From Diphasiastrum complanatum (taxonomy: Eukaryota > Streptophyta > Lycopodiopsida > Lycopodiales > Lycopodiaceae): 64,000 nt of DNA. A program made the translations under genes and the position numbers. Location: positions 26,318,572-26,382,571 of the forward strand of contig CM055107.1 in assembly GCA_029204225.1 (NCBI GenBank), read 5' to 3'. How positions within the stretch are numbered: the stretch's first letter is position 1; each line of letters starts with the position of its first letter. The notes beneath the pieces were generated by a model. The model had not been told where the DNA came from. It ran no database searches and saw only the letters and a list, made by a program, of their open reading frames with translations. Of the stretch, positions 36,289 to 48,419 are shown one piece after another.

Positions 36289-37400
36289 TTATGCCCCAGG
36301 AGAGACATCCTTTCTACTCGATAAAAAGCTGGGCCCATAACCAGAGAAAGTCGTCCTTCTCCCAAGGTCTCTTCCAGTGTCAGACTTGGCCTGAATCGCC
36401 TTATTGGTCTGCCCATCACAGAAACTATAATGCTCTTGACTAGCAACCTGATCTAGGATGGAATCAGGGAAAGACAGAGGATGATGGTCCTTCCTTGTGG
36501 CAACATTGAGTTTGTGAAAATCCTGGCATATTCGTATTTTGCCAGTCTTCTTCTTTGGGACGACAACAATGGGTGAAACCCATTCACTACTTAAGACGGG
36601 ATAGATTATACCTGCCTTAAGGTGCTTGTTAAGTTCGTCCTTAACCATGAGAGAGTACTTAGGATTGAGACGATACTATCTCTGTCGATTAGGTACAACA
36701 TCTTCCTTAATATCAATTCGGTGCTCTCCGAATTCTGCAGGTATACCCTTCAAATCATCGAGCGACCAGGCAAAAACGTCTTGGTACTCCTTCAATAGTT
36801 CAGTGAATTCCACTAACTCCGATTCTCCAAGTAACTTTGAAACATGCACAAATCTGCCAGGTGCAAGTTAAATTGTCAGTAGAATTTGGTAAAATGATAT
36901 CTTCTATCATACTGGCCTTGGTATGGCCATGAATTTTGTGCATGGTTGAATCCACAGTTGTTTTCTTGTCGTCAACCTGGTTCTTATTACCAAATTCGTG
37001 TTCAGATTCATCACTCAAATCGTCAGACTCTTTCGAGTTCATGTCTGCAACATTAATTTCTTCATACGAAACATCCGCTTCAATGTCGCATGCATCAAAG
37101 AATTCTTCGTCATCAGCATTCTCATAACATTCAAAGTACCGCACTTCAATATCAGATCCATTGGGAAAAATATTCAAGGCATACGAAGATTCTTCTAATG
37201 TAAAGCTAGTGTGCGACAAAGGAGTTTCACCTTCATATTTGTCACGACTCTAGGTTATGACTTGTTCTGCTAGCTTTCCTCGATTATTGGTCTCACCAGT
37301 CTGAAATCTCAGCTCTCTGGATTTCCAATGCACACTTGCATTTGATTGATAAAGCCAAGGTCGTCCAATCAACACAGAATAGGATGACATAGATTTTAGG
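36289..37400 (-). pseudogene. Ty3/gypsy protease-RT linker and RT start
   Basis: On the minus strand, IGRPWLYQSNASVHW at about 37,390-37,340 is the region after the gypsy protease. A long acidic linker follows (37,219-36,800; ENADDEEFFDACDIEADVSY, SDESEHEFGNKNQVDD). The RT start at 36,648-36,289 reads VKDELNKHLKAGIIYPVLSS, WVSPIVVVPKKKTGKIRICQ, DFHKLNVATRKDHHPL, the standard gypsy RT opening motifs. It breaks off before the YxDD motif. A frameshift lies between linker and RT. Lack of a chromodomain-type tail and the long acidic linker suit the Tat/Athila side. Confidence 0.8.
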
Positions 37401-37660
37401 GTCTAGGTGTGTGTGTGCATGTGTGATGTCGTTCATTTATGTTTCATGTTTACCAATTCATGCTACCCTAATTTGTAGGATCTTAATTTATTCATGTGTG
37501 TGTGTGCGTGCATGGTTTCTATAGCATAGTCCGAGATTTTATAGGTATTGAGTCAAAGCTACGAGGGCAATACCAACATATAAATCATTTTTCCATCTCC
37601 AATTAACCACAAACCATAACCCTAACAATATTAATGATGACATGATTCCATTGAGGATGC

Positions 37661-37982
37661 AAGCGGGGCTAATTGGCTCCTCGGTCGAGTTGTCTGTGCT
37701 GATTGGGTGTCTTGCCTAAAAATGACAACACCAAAGAGGCATGTGGTGTGCAGGCCGTTGACATCCTTGAACCTCACAATCACCACATCAAAATGGAAAA
37801 TGTATGTTTGCTACTTCAAAAGGGGGCTAACTAGCTCCACAATCGAGTTGTCTGTGCCGATTGGGTGTCTTGCCTAAAAATGGAGATACCAACGAGGCAT
37901 ATGGTGTGCAAGCCATGGACGTTCTTGAACCTCATGGTCCACTACATCGAAATGAGGAAAGTGTGTCTGCTACTTCAAACTA
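37661..37982. repeat. Tandem duplication, two ~160-bp copies
   Basis: Copies at about 37,661-37,816 and 37,817-37,982 share GGGGCTAA(T/C)TRGCTCC, CGAGTTGTCTGTGC, GATTGGGTGTCTTGCCTAAA and TTCTTGAACCTCA/ATCCTTGAACCTCA, and end with TTGCTACTTCAAA/CTGCTACTTCAAA. They lie within the leader side of the copia LTR at 38,375, so they may belong to its untranslated region. Confidence 0.85.
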
Positions 37983-38359
37983 AATAACTCTAAAAGGTTG
38001 CATGAGATTCATCTGGATTCAAACAAGTGTCCACTTGTAACCACTTTGAAGTGTTGAGTTCGAAGTAGCAACATGATTTTCTCTCTTCGATGCTACAAAC
38101 CGTCAGGATCAAGGACTGCCATGGTCCTACACACCATGTTTCTCTTTGGTCTCTTCATATATAGGATAGACACCCCCTCGTTACGTACGAGTCACTTGTG
38201 GGGCCAGTGAGCCTCCTATTGATGTCTACTCCTCAATGTGGTTTAAGAGATCAGATGCCCCTATAGAAAGTGTGCCCTCAAAGACAAGCTACTCTCCAGG
38301 AATGGCAGGAATATGATCAAAAACAGGTCCAAGCTTTCACCACACCACACGCAACATAA

Positions 38360-38374
38360 CCTGTTCTGATACCA
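38360..38374 (-). promoter_or_regulatory. Primer binding site, tRNA-Met type
   Basis: On the minus strand TGGTATCAGAACAGG follows the LTR end TTTTGTCA. The first ten bases match the initiator tRNA-Met complement. It places the element interior to the left, where only untranslated-looking DNA (37,430-38,359) remains. Confidence 0.85.
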
Positions 38375-38744
38375 TGACAAAATTCAAGGCCTAGCTATGG
38401 AGTATCATAATAGCATAGTAAGCACACTATGAAAGCTTGAAAAAACCAGCTATGGAGTAGAAGATAAAAACAAGAGAGAGAGGACTTCAAAGCTCACACA
38501 ACTTGAATGGGCGTGGAAACCCCTCCAAACTAAGGGCCACATATAGCATGTAATGTATAGAGGTGGTGTCTTGCTAGTTCTAGCTCTAGGACCCAATGGG
38601 TCCTCAATCTACATGTTATTATTTGCATAATTAGCACAAGTGGGGTGTACTATGTACATAAATGTTTTACCCCCATGTCTTATGCACAACTTACAAGTTA
38701 CAAGTATACAGGCCTTAAGGGGCAAAATAGGCATTTATTCAACA
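38375..38744 (-). mobile_element. Copia 5' LTR (370 bp)
   Basis: TG...CA ends on the minus strand (TGTTGAATAAATGCC at 38,744; GAATTTTGTCA at 38,375), with the primer site adjoining. The terminal TTTTGTCA is shared with the LTRs of the complete element at 40-46 kb, but the body is different. No coding interior or 3' LTR is recognisable. Confidence 0.75.
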
Positions 38745-40354
38745 ATCTATTATCCTAATGAAGATTTTTGTCTACCCATTTCTGTTAAAAAAGTTGAGTC
38801 ATCTGGTGGAACCATCATATGTATGGTGCTGATATTCACATTTATTATAAAATTTTGAATTCTTAAGGGTCCAATGTGTGTGGTTTTAGCAAGTTCTACA
38901 GGGCTACTATTGATGTTACTATGGTTATTGAAAATGTCGGAAAAGAGCTTGCTTTTGGTGCTGATGGTAAGTCTCCCCCCACAAAGATTTCGATGCAATT
39001 TAGCGATACAATATTGTTTGTCTATGTTGAGATAAGGTGCCAAAAGAAAGATCTTAATTGGATTTGTTTATTGTGTAGAGGTAATTTCAAAATGGAAAAG
39101 AGTTTGATCCAAGCATAATAATATACTATTTTGGCCAATGATTTTTAAATATAGGTGGCGAGTTACTTTTGTGGAGGCCAAACAACAACGATGGTTTAAT
39201 TACGTGGAAAATTACAAAAACATTGCGGTACACAGTACTCATTTCATTTATGTCTATTTTGAAGCTACATCACTAGCTAATTTTTATTTAGTTGCTTAAG
39301 TAGTTTGATTTCCATATAATTATTACATAACATAACAAAATATCTACAAGCTGCTAATTTAGGATGCAAAGCCATCAAACAACAATGTTTTCTCACTTGG
39401 TCTTTGAGTTTTATATTGTGAATTGTAAATTTTAGGAAACTAGTGAACTAAGCTCCAAGATTTGACTAGTCCCATTCTCATCGCTAACTACAACCACCAT
39501 TACAGGACAATGAAAGTTTAATATTGTTGATTATTCTGTGTTGTCAAGTACAATGGAAGCGTGAATTATCACTTTTGTACATGTGTTTTGCATGTTGATA
39601 TGTCACCAGAATTTTAGAGATTTCTAAGCTTGACATGTCACTAAAAGGTGTCTAACTGTAGTTTCATTATTCTTATTGAAGTAGTGTCTGATCACTAGAT
39701 GGGCACGTGACTCCCTTAGTGTAATACCTTGTAGTGAATGCTTCTATTTGATGTGCATTGTATTTATAAATACATGTGTTATAAAATCTTCTTGCATGTA
39801 TATTGAATAGAAGTTCTAGCCTTCTTATAGGTTTTAGTGGAAGTCGTAAATTTCATTGAATTCCAATCTCACAAAGAGAGATTTTCCAAAATTTTATGTT
39901 TAAAAAAGAGGATAGTATCTATGGAACTTGGAGGAAGGTAATTTTGAGTGACTCTCAAACACTTATAGTTGATCATGATTGAAATGTGGAAAAATGCTAA
40001 TTGAAATTATCTTTGGAAGAATTAATACCATCACTTTTCCCTTGTGAGCTTGAATGGACTAAAAGATTGATAAGATGAAGATTTGGAAGGAGAATATGTT
40101 ATTAGGGGTTAAAAGCTCTTTAATTAGAATTCATATATATATGCATTAGGGAATGTTTCCTTTGGAAAATCATGATGAAGATATACCTTACAAATTAGAA
40201 TATGAAATTGAATGTAAGAGCTTATTAATTGGAAAGACAATGCCTTGCCCTTGATAATATCTCAAGGGACTCAAATAGGGTACAAAAAGATGTGTTTGTA
40301 CAACCTATAATCATGGCTCCAAGTTGGAGTTTCAAGAGGGATTCTCAATACATC
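38745..40354. other. Spacer, nothing firmly recognised
   Basis: An open plus frame at 38,876-39,118 (FYRATIDVTMVIENVGKELA onward) contains a GATGGTAAGT donor-like site at about 38,966, and a TTTAAATATAG acceptor-like site lies at 39,155. Together these could be exons of an unknown transposon or host gene, but I recognise no family. The rest is AT-rich. Confidence 0.3.
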
Positions 40355-40359
40355 CAAAA
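40355..40359. repeat. Target-site duplication CAAAA, left copy
   Basis: The five bases directly before the LTR at 40,360 are CAAAA. The same five follow the other LTR at 46,210-46,214. A perfect 5-bp duplication is the expected signature of copia integrase. Confidence 0.9.
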
Positions 40360-41145
40360 TGACAAAATTTTTAGATTTCACACGTGTGGGGAATGTCCAC
40401 AAGTATGATGGATCTAATTAAGCTTTGTGATTAGCACAATAACCTGATTCTAGATTGATTAGCAAGATCTAGTTCAGAAGAAATGGCTTAACCACAATCT
40501 AGCATGCTAAGCAACTGAATATGATAGCAATGAATCAATAATTAGCAAAAGTACAAGATATCAGTGTATAAGCATTAGCTTCAACACGAGTTAGAGAGAG
40601 AAAGATAGAGAGATAACAAGCAAATAGTTTAGATCCAAAATGGCATGAGGTAGCTACAAAACTTCGGTTCTTCATCATTGATTGTGAGGAGAGCTACACA
40701 TATTTATGGAGTCTGAGGTAGCTCGAGCCACATCCATTCATTACAAAATGACATTTAAAGTGACATCTAGAGTCTATGTGACATTTGTCACTTGCCATGC
40801 ATGAAATTCTACCAACTTTTTACAAGTGTGCTAGTTCTAACTAACAAAGTACAAATCATCATGCATGTGTCCATTACACTTTGTGCATGCATTGCATGTC
40901 ACTATGGATCACTTACAATTAATGCATGTGAATTGCCACGAGTTTCTACAAGCATGACTTTGCTAATTCTATGTCTACAAACTATATGCAAGTTGTATTC
41001 TTCAATCTAGATATTACATAACCATGTAGCTCAAGTTCTATGTAGGCCAAACTTGGCATTTTGCATTTATGATCTACATACTTGCATGGTACGACATTTG
41101 TAGCAAGCCAAGAAATCAATATGGATTGTTTTTTCAATTTTAACA
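40360..41145 (-). mobile_element. Complete copia element C, 3' LTR (786 bp)
   Basis: On the minus strand it starts TGTTAAAATTGAAAA at 41,145, preceded by the polypurine tract TTTTTAAAAGGAG (41,146-41,158), and ends GAAATCTAAAAATTTTGTCA at 40,360. It is about 97-98% identical by eye to the 5' LTR at 45,431-46,209. Differences are some 15-20 scattered substitutions and a few small indels, such as a ~14-base block near 40,650 absent from the other copy. Confidence 0.95.
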
Positions 41146-41162
41146 CTCCTTTTAAAAATAAT

Positions 41163-42337
41163 CTATATTGATTTGAACATGGATCTTGGTATAACTCCAA
41201 GATTGGCTCTATGCTTGATGAAGGAACTTTTGCTCAGAGGTTTGGTGAGCATATCAACAATACAAGATGATGTGTCAATGTGCTCCAAATCGATTTCCCC
41301 TCCAATGAGCTTCTCTCTCAGGAAGTGATGTGCAACTTCGATATGATTGCTCCTTGCATGGAATATCGGATTGTTGGCAAGGGCTTGGGTTGAAATGTTG
41401 TCACACATGATAGTAGTAAAATCTCTTCCAAGATTATCTCTAGTTCCACTAGTAACCTCTTGATCCAAAGCACTTCCTTTGTTGTTGTAGTGAGTGCCTT
41501 GTACTCAGCTTCACATGATGAAAGTGATACAATATCTTGCTTTTTGGAAAGCCAAGATATCAAGTTTCCTCCAAGATATATGACATAAGCACTTGTAGAT
41601 TTTTGATCTGCTCTATCACTTGCAAAATCCGAGTCAGAATAACCAATAATAGAAAGATCTTCGCTTTTATACCATAAACCAAAATCAAAAGTTGAAGATA
41701 TGTATCTAAGCACTCTCTTGGCCATTTTCCAATGATAGATAGTAGGATTTTGCATAGCCTGGCTCAACTTATGAACACTAAAGCTTATGTCAGGTCTAGT
41801 TATTGTGAGCCAAATTAAGGAGCCTATAAGACTTTTAAAAAGTGTGATGTCCACGAAGGATCTTTCATCACCTTTGTTAGAGTCCTTTACATTTTTCTCC
41901 ATAGGCATTTCTATACTCTTACAATTCAACATATTGAACTTCTTTAACATTGAAAGAGCATACTTGGATTGACATACAAAAGCTTTATCTTTAAGAAAGT
42001 CAATCTCTAATCCTAGAATATAGTGAATTTTTTCAAGATCTTGCATCTTGAACTCTTTTCCAAGTGCAATCTTGGTTTCCTCAACTAACTTGATACTACT
42101 TCTTGTCAGAATGATATCATCAACATAAATAAGAAGAATGACAATATCTTTATCAAAAAACTTGACATATAAGGAAGGACCATAGTTACTAAGATTAAAT
42201 TCTAGTGACTCAAGAAAGGTGTTAAGTCGAGAATACCATGACCTTGGAGCTTGCTTCAATCCATATAAACTTTTGAAGAGCAAGCAAACTTTTTCTTTGT
42301 CATGGATGAACCCAATAGGCTGATTCATATAAATCTC
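41163..42337 (-). pseudogene. Copia element C, RT and RNase H
   Basis: The minus-strand frame 42,328-41,318 carries MNQPIGFIHDKEKVCLLFKS, LYGLKQAPRSWYSRL, the intact catalytic LLIYVDDIIL, then FKMQDLEKIHYILGLEIDF, SLIGSLIWLTITRPDISF and RNase H (YSDSDFASDRADQKSTSAYV, LSSCEAEYKALTTTTKEVLW). A frameshift near 41,440 moves to the frame at 41,468-41,163, which holds the RNase H end (AHHFLREKLIGGEIDLEHID and SCIVDMLTKPLSKSSFIKHR). A stop at 42,335-42,337 separates it from the upstream frame. Active-site residues survive, but the frame breaks would prevent a normal polyprotein. Confidence 0.95.
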
Positions 42338-43510
42338 TTATTCTAGATACCCATATAGAAATGCATTAGAGACATCTAGTTGAAGAACTTGCAAATTGAA
42401 AAAACAAGCAAGAGAAATTATGATTCTAATTGATACCATCTTTGCAACTGGAGCAAAGGTCTCCTCATAATCAAGTCCATAAACTTGAGCAAAATCTTTA
42501 GCATAAAGCCTAGCCTTGTACTTGTTGATTGTGCCATCTTGATTATACTTGACTTGAAAAACCCACTTGCAACCAATGGTGTGCTTGTTGGATGGAAGAT
42601 CCACAAGCTCCCATGTCTTATTGGCCATCAAAGCATCATATTCCTCCTTCATGGCAAGGTACCATTCCTTCGAGTTGAGTGCATCATATACATCCTTTGG
42701 CTCCTCATGAGAAATAAAATAAGCACAATTAGTGGAGTTGATTTCCACTTGCTTGCCTCTATCTTCATAGGTAAGCCTTCTAGGCTCGGATCTTTCTCTT
42801 TGAGATCTCCTTGGTGAAAAGATTCGAGGTGACTCCTCCTCAATTCTCGGCCCCATCTCTCCATGATAATCTTCAAGGGTGTTGATTGGAGTATCTTTGT
42901 GAGAATCTTTGAACTTGGCCTCCTCAAGAATGTATTTTTGATCTTCATGGAATATAACATCTCTACTCTCAATTATAGTTGAGGTAGAGGGAACATAGAT
43001 TCTGTAAGCTTTCTTGTTGGATGCATATCCAACCATGATCCCTTTAATCAAATTAGGATCATCTCTTTTCCTCGTTTCCAAGGGCACATGAACAAAGCAA
43101 GTACAACCAAAAACTCTAAGGTGATCTACCTTAGGTTTCTTCTCAAACAAGACTTCAAAAGGTGATTTTCCAGCAAGTGCATTGTGAGGTAATCTATTGC
43201 ACAAATAGTTTGCACAATTTATAGCTTCACCCCAATATTCAATAGGCAAAGAAACTGCTACTCGAATTGCTTTAGCACATTCACATAAAGGTCTATTTTT
43301 CCTCTTAGCTACTCCATTTTGAGATGGAGAATAAGCATAAGAAAACTCTCTCTTTATTCCTTCACCTTCACAATATTCATGAAACTTGTTGGAGATGTAT
43401 TCACCTCCTCCATCACATCTTAAAGCTTTAACTTTGAAAGAAAACTGTTTCTCAATATAAGCTTTGAAGATTAGGAAGTGATAAAAAAACCATAGCCTTT
43501 GAAGATACAT
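42338..43510 (-). pseudogene. Copia element C, integrase and RT start
   Basis: A 390-codon frame. The integrase core reads VKALRCDGGGEYISNKFHEY and then YSPSQNGVAKRKNRPL, in which the catalytic Glu of the usual AERKN is Lys. The integrase C-terminal region follows (FGCTCFVHVPLETRKRDDPN, GIMVGYASNKKAYRIY), then a basic/Ser-Pro linker (SPRRSQRERSEPRRLTY) and the RT start (WYLAMKEEYDALMANKTWEL, GCKWVFQVKYNQDGTINKYK, VSIRIIISLACFFNLQVLQL). The Glu-to-Lys change alone would abolish strand transfer. Confidence 0.95.
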
Positions 43511-44360
43511 CCAAGTATATCTAGTAAGTCATCAATAAAGGTGACAAAACATGTTGCACCAATACTTTTAGAAGAGGAGAAATGTAAATTTGAGTGTATA
43601 AGTTCCAAAGGATGAGTAGTCTTTATAAAAGACTTCCGATATGGCTTTCTGTGTGACTTTGCAATGGCACAAGTCTCACAAGGCTTGAAATCTTTAGAAA
43701 GAGATTTTGGAAGACCAATAGCCTTCACCTTTTTAACCATAGAAGACATAGATTCAAAGTTAGGATGACCCAACCTTCTATGCCACAGCTCCTCCTTAGA
43801 TAACAAAGCAACTTCACAAAGGTTTGCATTCTCATAAGAATTCAACTTAAAAATTCCACCACATCTAGATCCATCAGCAAGGATCTCTTCAATTTTTTTG
43901 ATAAAACAAGTATTGGAGTTGAACTTTACATCACAACCATTATCAAGCAACTTTCCCACACTAGTTAAGTTCTTTGTGAGTTTTAGAATGATAAGAACAT
44001 TAGAAAGTGCAAGAACTTTTGAAAAATCAAGTTTCGATGAAATGTTGCCAATTCTTTCTATTGGGCACTATGATCATTAGCAGTATAAATAGATCTCTTG
44101 AGTCCTTTGTAAGGTAAGATTGAGTCAAATGACTCCTTTGAACAACTCATATGTGAAGAAACTCCACTATCTATGTACCAAGCTCCATCTTTCTTGAAAG
44201 GTGATGAAGAAAAACTGGACACCATGAGTGATCTTTCTCCATCACTTGCAACAGAATCTTCTTCAATCTCTTTGGAGAGATTGGCTTGCTTGAGTTGGTT
44301 TTTCTTCTTAAAGCAATTAGAGGCATAGTGTCCCTTCTTGCCACAGAAGAAACACTTCAC
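43471..44360 (-). pseudogene. Copia element C, nucleocapsid, protease, pre-integrase
   Basis: The frame 44,360-44,058 starts with the zinc knuckle CFFCGKKGHYASNC (CX2CX4HX4C) and continues to the protease motif AWYIDSGVSSHMS (DSG kept, the usual Ala changed to Val). After a frame break near 44,060, 43,959-43,471 has the pre-integrase zinc region LWHRRLGHPNFESM...CETCAIAKSHRKPY and the first integrase Asp in TFIDDLLD. The frame then shifts into the next open piece near 43,500. Confidence 0.95.
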
Positions 44361-45115
44361 TTTCTTCTTCTTGGTCTTTGAGTTAGAAGGATGAGATGTA
44401 TCATCCTCTTCACTATCTTTTCTCGATCTTTGGATTTGTCTTTGTTGGATGCTTGAGAGAACTGATTCTTACTCCTTCCTTTATGCTTGTCTTTGACAAA
44501 GAGGGCTTTGTCACTTCTACCATGCTCGAGTTTGTTCATCCTGGAGAGTTTATAGCTTTGTCTAGATTCTTCAGAAATAAGAATTCCTTGGAGAGTTTCT
44601 AGATTAGGCAACTCCTCCTTAATAGCAAAAGACTGAACAAGATTAGCATAGTCATCTCTCAAGCCATTCAGTATGACTTGAACTAGATCATCTTGGTTAA
44701 TAGTAACACCAACGCAGGAAAGCTCTCTATGTAAATCTTTAACTCTCAAAACATAGTTAGATGCACTCTCTTCACTTCTTTGGAAACTTTGGAAAATCTG
44801 ATTCCTAAGAGTGAGTATTCTAGAAGTATTCTTTGCTTCATAGATGGACTTTAGTGCATCAGCTTCTTTGGCTGTAGTGCAAGATCCTATCTCTCTCTAC
44901 ATTTCATTAGATACATTCATCTTAATGAAATGTAGAGCCATTCTAGCTCTTTTCTTATACTTAAGAATTTCAGCTTGTGCTTGAGGCTCCTCCTCAACAC
45001 CAAGCACATTATCCATAACATCCTATAGTATTAAAATAGACTCCATTTTGAACCTCCAAATTGAGTAATTAGAAGTGTTTAGTCTTTCACTGGCACTATA
45101 GGTATTTTCAAGGAT
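44357..45115 (-). pseudogene. Copia element C, gag
   Basis: The minus strand reads LNTSNYSIWRFKMESILIL near 45,090-45,030 (the copia gag opening 'L.G.NY..W...M'), a stop, then EILKYKKRARMALHFIKMNV, another stop near 44,900, and UBN2-type sequence (LRNQIFQSFQRSEESASNYV). The open frame 44,749-44,357 holds VILNGLRDDYANLVQSFAIK and a Lys-rich end before the knuckle. At least two stops are present. Confidence 0.9.
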
Positions 45116-45417
45116 GTACATACCTTCCTATGTGAAACACTTGCAACTGTATTTGAGATAAATCTCAAATATTCCACAAGACAAGTTATCTAGATCAGAC
45201 ACACAAAGTGGATTGAGACACTTTGGCTAGTTTGAATCCTAATTTTGGCACGTGTGAAATGCTTCAAAAGAAAACACAATTGACTCTCAAAAGGCTCAAA
45301 AGGTGTTCACTACTTCAAACTCAGTCTTGATCTTCAGTTTCTTGCGTAGGATGCTCAAAACAATGGATTCAGAACAAAGCAAAATTGAATCAAATCAAAC
45401 TGCTGTCACTCGGATTT

Positions 45418-45430
45418 GGTTGTGATACCA
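45418..45430 (-). promoter_or_regulatory. Copia element C, primer binding site
   Basis: TGGTATCACAACC on the minus strand directly follows the 5' LTR end TTTTGTCA. The first eight bases match the initiator tRNA-Met complement; the remainder differs, so the primer is probably, not certainly, tRNA-Met. Confidence 0.8.
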
Positions 45431-46209
45431 TGACAAAATTTCTACATTTCACACGTGTGGGGAATGTCCACAAGTATGATGGATCTAATTAAGCTTTGTG
45501 ATTAGCACAATAACCTGATTCTAGATTGATTAGCAAGATCTAGTTCAGAAGAAATGGCTTAACCACAATCTAGCATGCTAAGCAACTGAATATAATAGCA
45601 ATGAATCAATAATTAGCAAAAGTACAAGATATCAGTGTATAAGCATTAGCTTTAACACGAGTTAGAGAGAGAAAGATAGAGAGATAACAAGCAAATAGTT
45701 TAGATCCAAAATGGCATGACTTTGGTTCTTCATCGTTGATTGTGAGGAGAGCTACACATATTTATGGAGTTTGAGGCAGCTCGAGGTAGAACCACATCCA
45801 TTCATTACAAAATGACATCTAAAGTGACATCTAGAGTCTATGTGACATTTGTCACTTGACATGCATGAAATTCTACCAACTTTTTACAAGTGCGCTAGTT
45901 CTAACTAACAAAGTACAAATCATCATGCATGTGTCCATTACACTTTGTGCATGCCTTGCATGTCACTATGGATCACTTACAATTAATGCATGTGAATTGC
46001 CACGAGTTTCTACAAGCATGACTTTGCTAATTCTATGTCTACAAACTATATGCAAGTTGTATTCTTCAATCTAGATATTACATAACCATGTAGCTCGAGT
46101 TCTATGTAGGCCAAACTTGGCATTTTGCATTTATGAGCTACATACTTGCAGGGTACAACATTTGTAGCAAGCCAAGAAATCAATATGGATTGTTTTTTTA
46201 ATTTTAACA
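45431..46209 (-). mobile_element. Complete copia element C, 5' LTR (779 bp)
   Basis: Starts TGTTAAAATTAAAAA at 46,209 and ends GAAATGTAGAAATTTTGTCA at 45,431 on the minus strand. It is paired with the LTR at 40,360-41,145. It contains an exact CACACGTGTG palindrome at 45,450. The whole element is 5,850 bp. Confidence 0.95.
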
Positions 46210-46214
46210 CAAAA
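46210..46214. repeat. Target-site duplication CAAAA, right copy
   Basis: CAAAA follows the LTR directly and equals 40,355-40,359. The pre-insertion site would therefore read CATCCAAAATGCTATATAG. Confidence 0.9.
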
Positions 46215-48400
46215 TGCTATATAGTAGAGAAATAACTTGTTGAGAACTTGATTACGTTGCAAAGGGTACGTTAGACCATAGGCATAGGTCGGAACTGAAG
46301 AAGGCACATATGCAATTGTGGACTCACATTTTCAAATTCATTGTCATTAGTACTAGATTTAAGATTGGCTTCGTATTCCCAAATATAATCTAGTAGCCTT
46401 GCATATTAGATCAGAGATGTGTGAATGAGGGATTGTGTGCTCTAGTAGTGATAAGTACTCAAATAGTATTATTGCTGTCAGAGCACACATGGCAGAACCA
46501 CATATCAAGTCTTTGTCATCAAGGACTGATGGATTTTTGTAGGGGGGAAGAAATGTTAGCCCTAGTCTTGCCTAACATGACCTCAGACCAATTGGTTGCT
46601 AGAGGGCCAATTGATTGTAAGCAATTGTGATGGTTGATAATTGTAGCTAGGTATCATGCCAAGTAGGGTTAGGTGTGTTGCAGCTAGAGACCCAGTGAGA
46701 CGTCAAATAAGTTGTCAAAAATTTGAGATTGAGAATTATCGTCGTGCACCTAGTTGTCATTGTTGGAGGTAGCTAGGGCATGACAACAAGTTAGTGTACA
46801 AATTTTCAAGGTGACTGAGTGGGTTACTATGTCATGTCCAGGCATAGGAGTGATCATTGGGGGTCTTGTGTGAGCTATTTGTTGGTCAAAAACTTGGAGA
46901 GTTGGTTGGGACTCGATCAACCTTGACAGGACCATTAACCCTGACATGACCAAGTGCCTAGGCACCACAACTTGTAGGTAGAGCCTTTAAGAAGTGATTA
47001 AAAGTTGGGAGGAGACTCATTTGATCTCCAACTAGTGTTGGAGAGACATGCTTGGAAGAGCCAAACTTGTAACAGATGTCAAGTCATTGCGACGAAGGTT
47101 GCAGACCATTGAAATTGTATGTAACGAGACTATAGCCTTCAAAGTTACTCTTATGTGGAAAAGACGTATCCATAAAGTTGGAGATTGCATGTCTCCTTTT
47201 CTTTGAAAGGTACTATTCGAGATTTATCATCGATATAGAAAATTATCGCTTATTAGGGACTCCTTGTGGCACACCAATAACGAAATTAGCAGTCGTTGTT
47301 TGTAGATGTGCAACAAGCCCCTTTAAAATTGGGTGCATTGATGGTACTACTCCAAACAATCCCATCTAGAACCACAAAAAAATAGAGGTCCATGTGAGAA
47401 GCACCAAAGTTCCGATCAAGTTTCCTTGGAGTTTCCACCTTACATGTACTTTGAAAAGAAATTCTACCTCTAGCTCTTGGTCGTGGATCATGTTGATTAC
47501 TCAGCTTATGATGATGCCATTGTAAATGAAGATGATCTTTATGCTTACTAAAGAACTTAGAAGTAACTTTTCTCTTCAGTGTGACATGTAGTCCTTAATT
47601 AATTTTAGATTGGTGGATTTCCTTAGTAAAAAATATGTGGATGTTTTCCCTTACTGAATGTGTGCTATGTAGCCACCTGCTCTTTAAAATAAGGTTAAAA
47701 CTCACAGTAGGTCTTATCTAGGCTATGGTCTCAGTTCCACATACAAAATTTATTTTATTTTTACAAGATAGTAGAAATTCTTGAATAGCATGAGGGTGAT
47801 ATCTAGTACGATTAAGTTGCAACAGTGCTTGTAATCTGCAATCAAAATTTGTAAACAAGTCGCAAGGTTTTGAATGTCATGGTCTGCTTCAAATGCTGAA
47901 AGCGAACTTATATTCACAAATATCAACTAAAATTGGAAATACCATGACATACTAGTCACAAATGATTATGCATGCAACTCATCGTCTTGAATTTTTGTGA
48001 GATTTTTGGTATAGTCCTCTCTTGTTTCTCAACTTGTACAAAACCATGACTTTTGCAAAATCACAGCAATCTCACACTATGATGGAGTTTGATGGATCAT
48101 GTCGTGAGAAAATTGCAAGGCCCTCACAAATGCCAGGCGTAACATTGATGTGAATGTTGAGATCTCTAATTCTATACAATTGGGTCCATGTTGTCTAATT
48201 TGCTCATGTGGCCTTGTTGGCCTTGCTTTGTATTGAAAAGGACTCGCTTTTGTTTTCCAGTGCATGTTTGTTACCTTGTATAAGTGTGAATAGCTTTACA
48301 GGTTCGAATGAGAATAGAGAACTATCGATTGATGGTTGACCACTAGGTGGAAATAACTGTGACCACCTTCTGTTCAGCTAAATTTCTTCTAGTTGGAATA
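46215..48400. other. Spacer with gypsy-like polypurine tract and LTR start
   Basis: AGGGGGGAAGAAA at 46,541-46,553 followed by TGTTAGCCCTAGTC at 46,554 looks like a gypsy polypurine tract and LTR start on the plus strand. The LTR may run several hundred bases, but I cannot place its end. The remainder to 48,400 shows no family; short open frames (for example 47,178-47,369) look random. Confidence 0.4.
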
Positions 48401-48419
48401 TTCATGATTCTGGCAGTTG

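Noticed and set aside
37384-37520. GT-rich stretches as a CRISPR or regulatory array
   Set aside because: The GTGTGTG words are short, irregular simple repeats without a conserved unit or spacer pattern.
47178-47369. 63-codon plus-strand frame as a gene
   Set aside because: No motif; it lies in sequence that looks like an LTR or spacer, and equally long frames occur by chance here.
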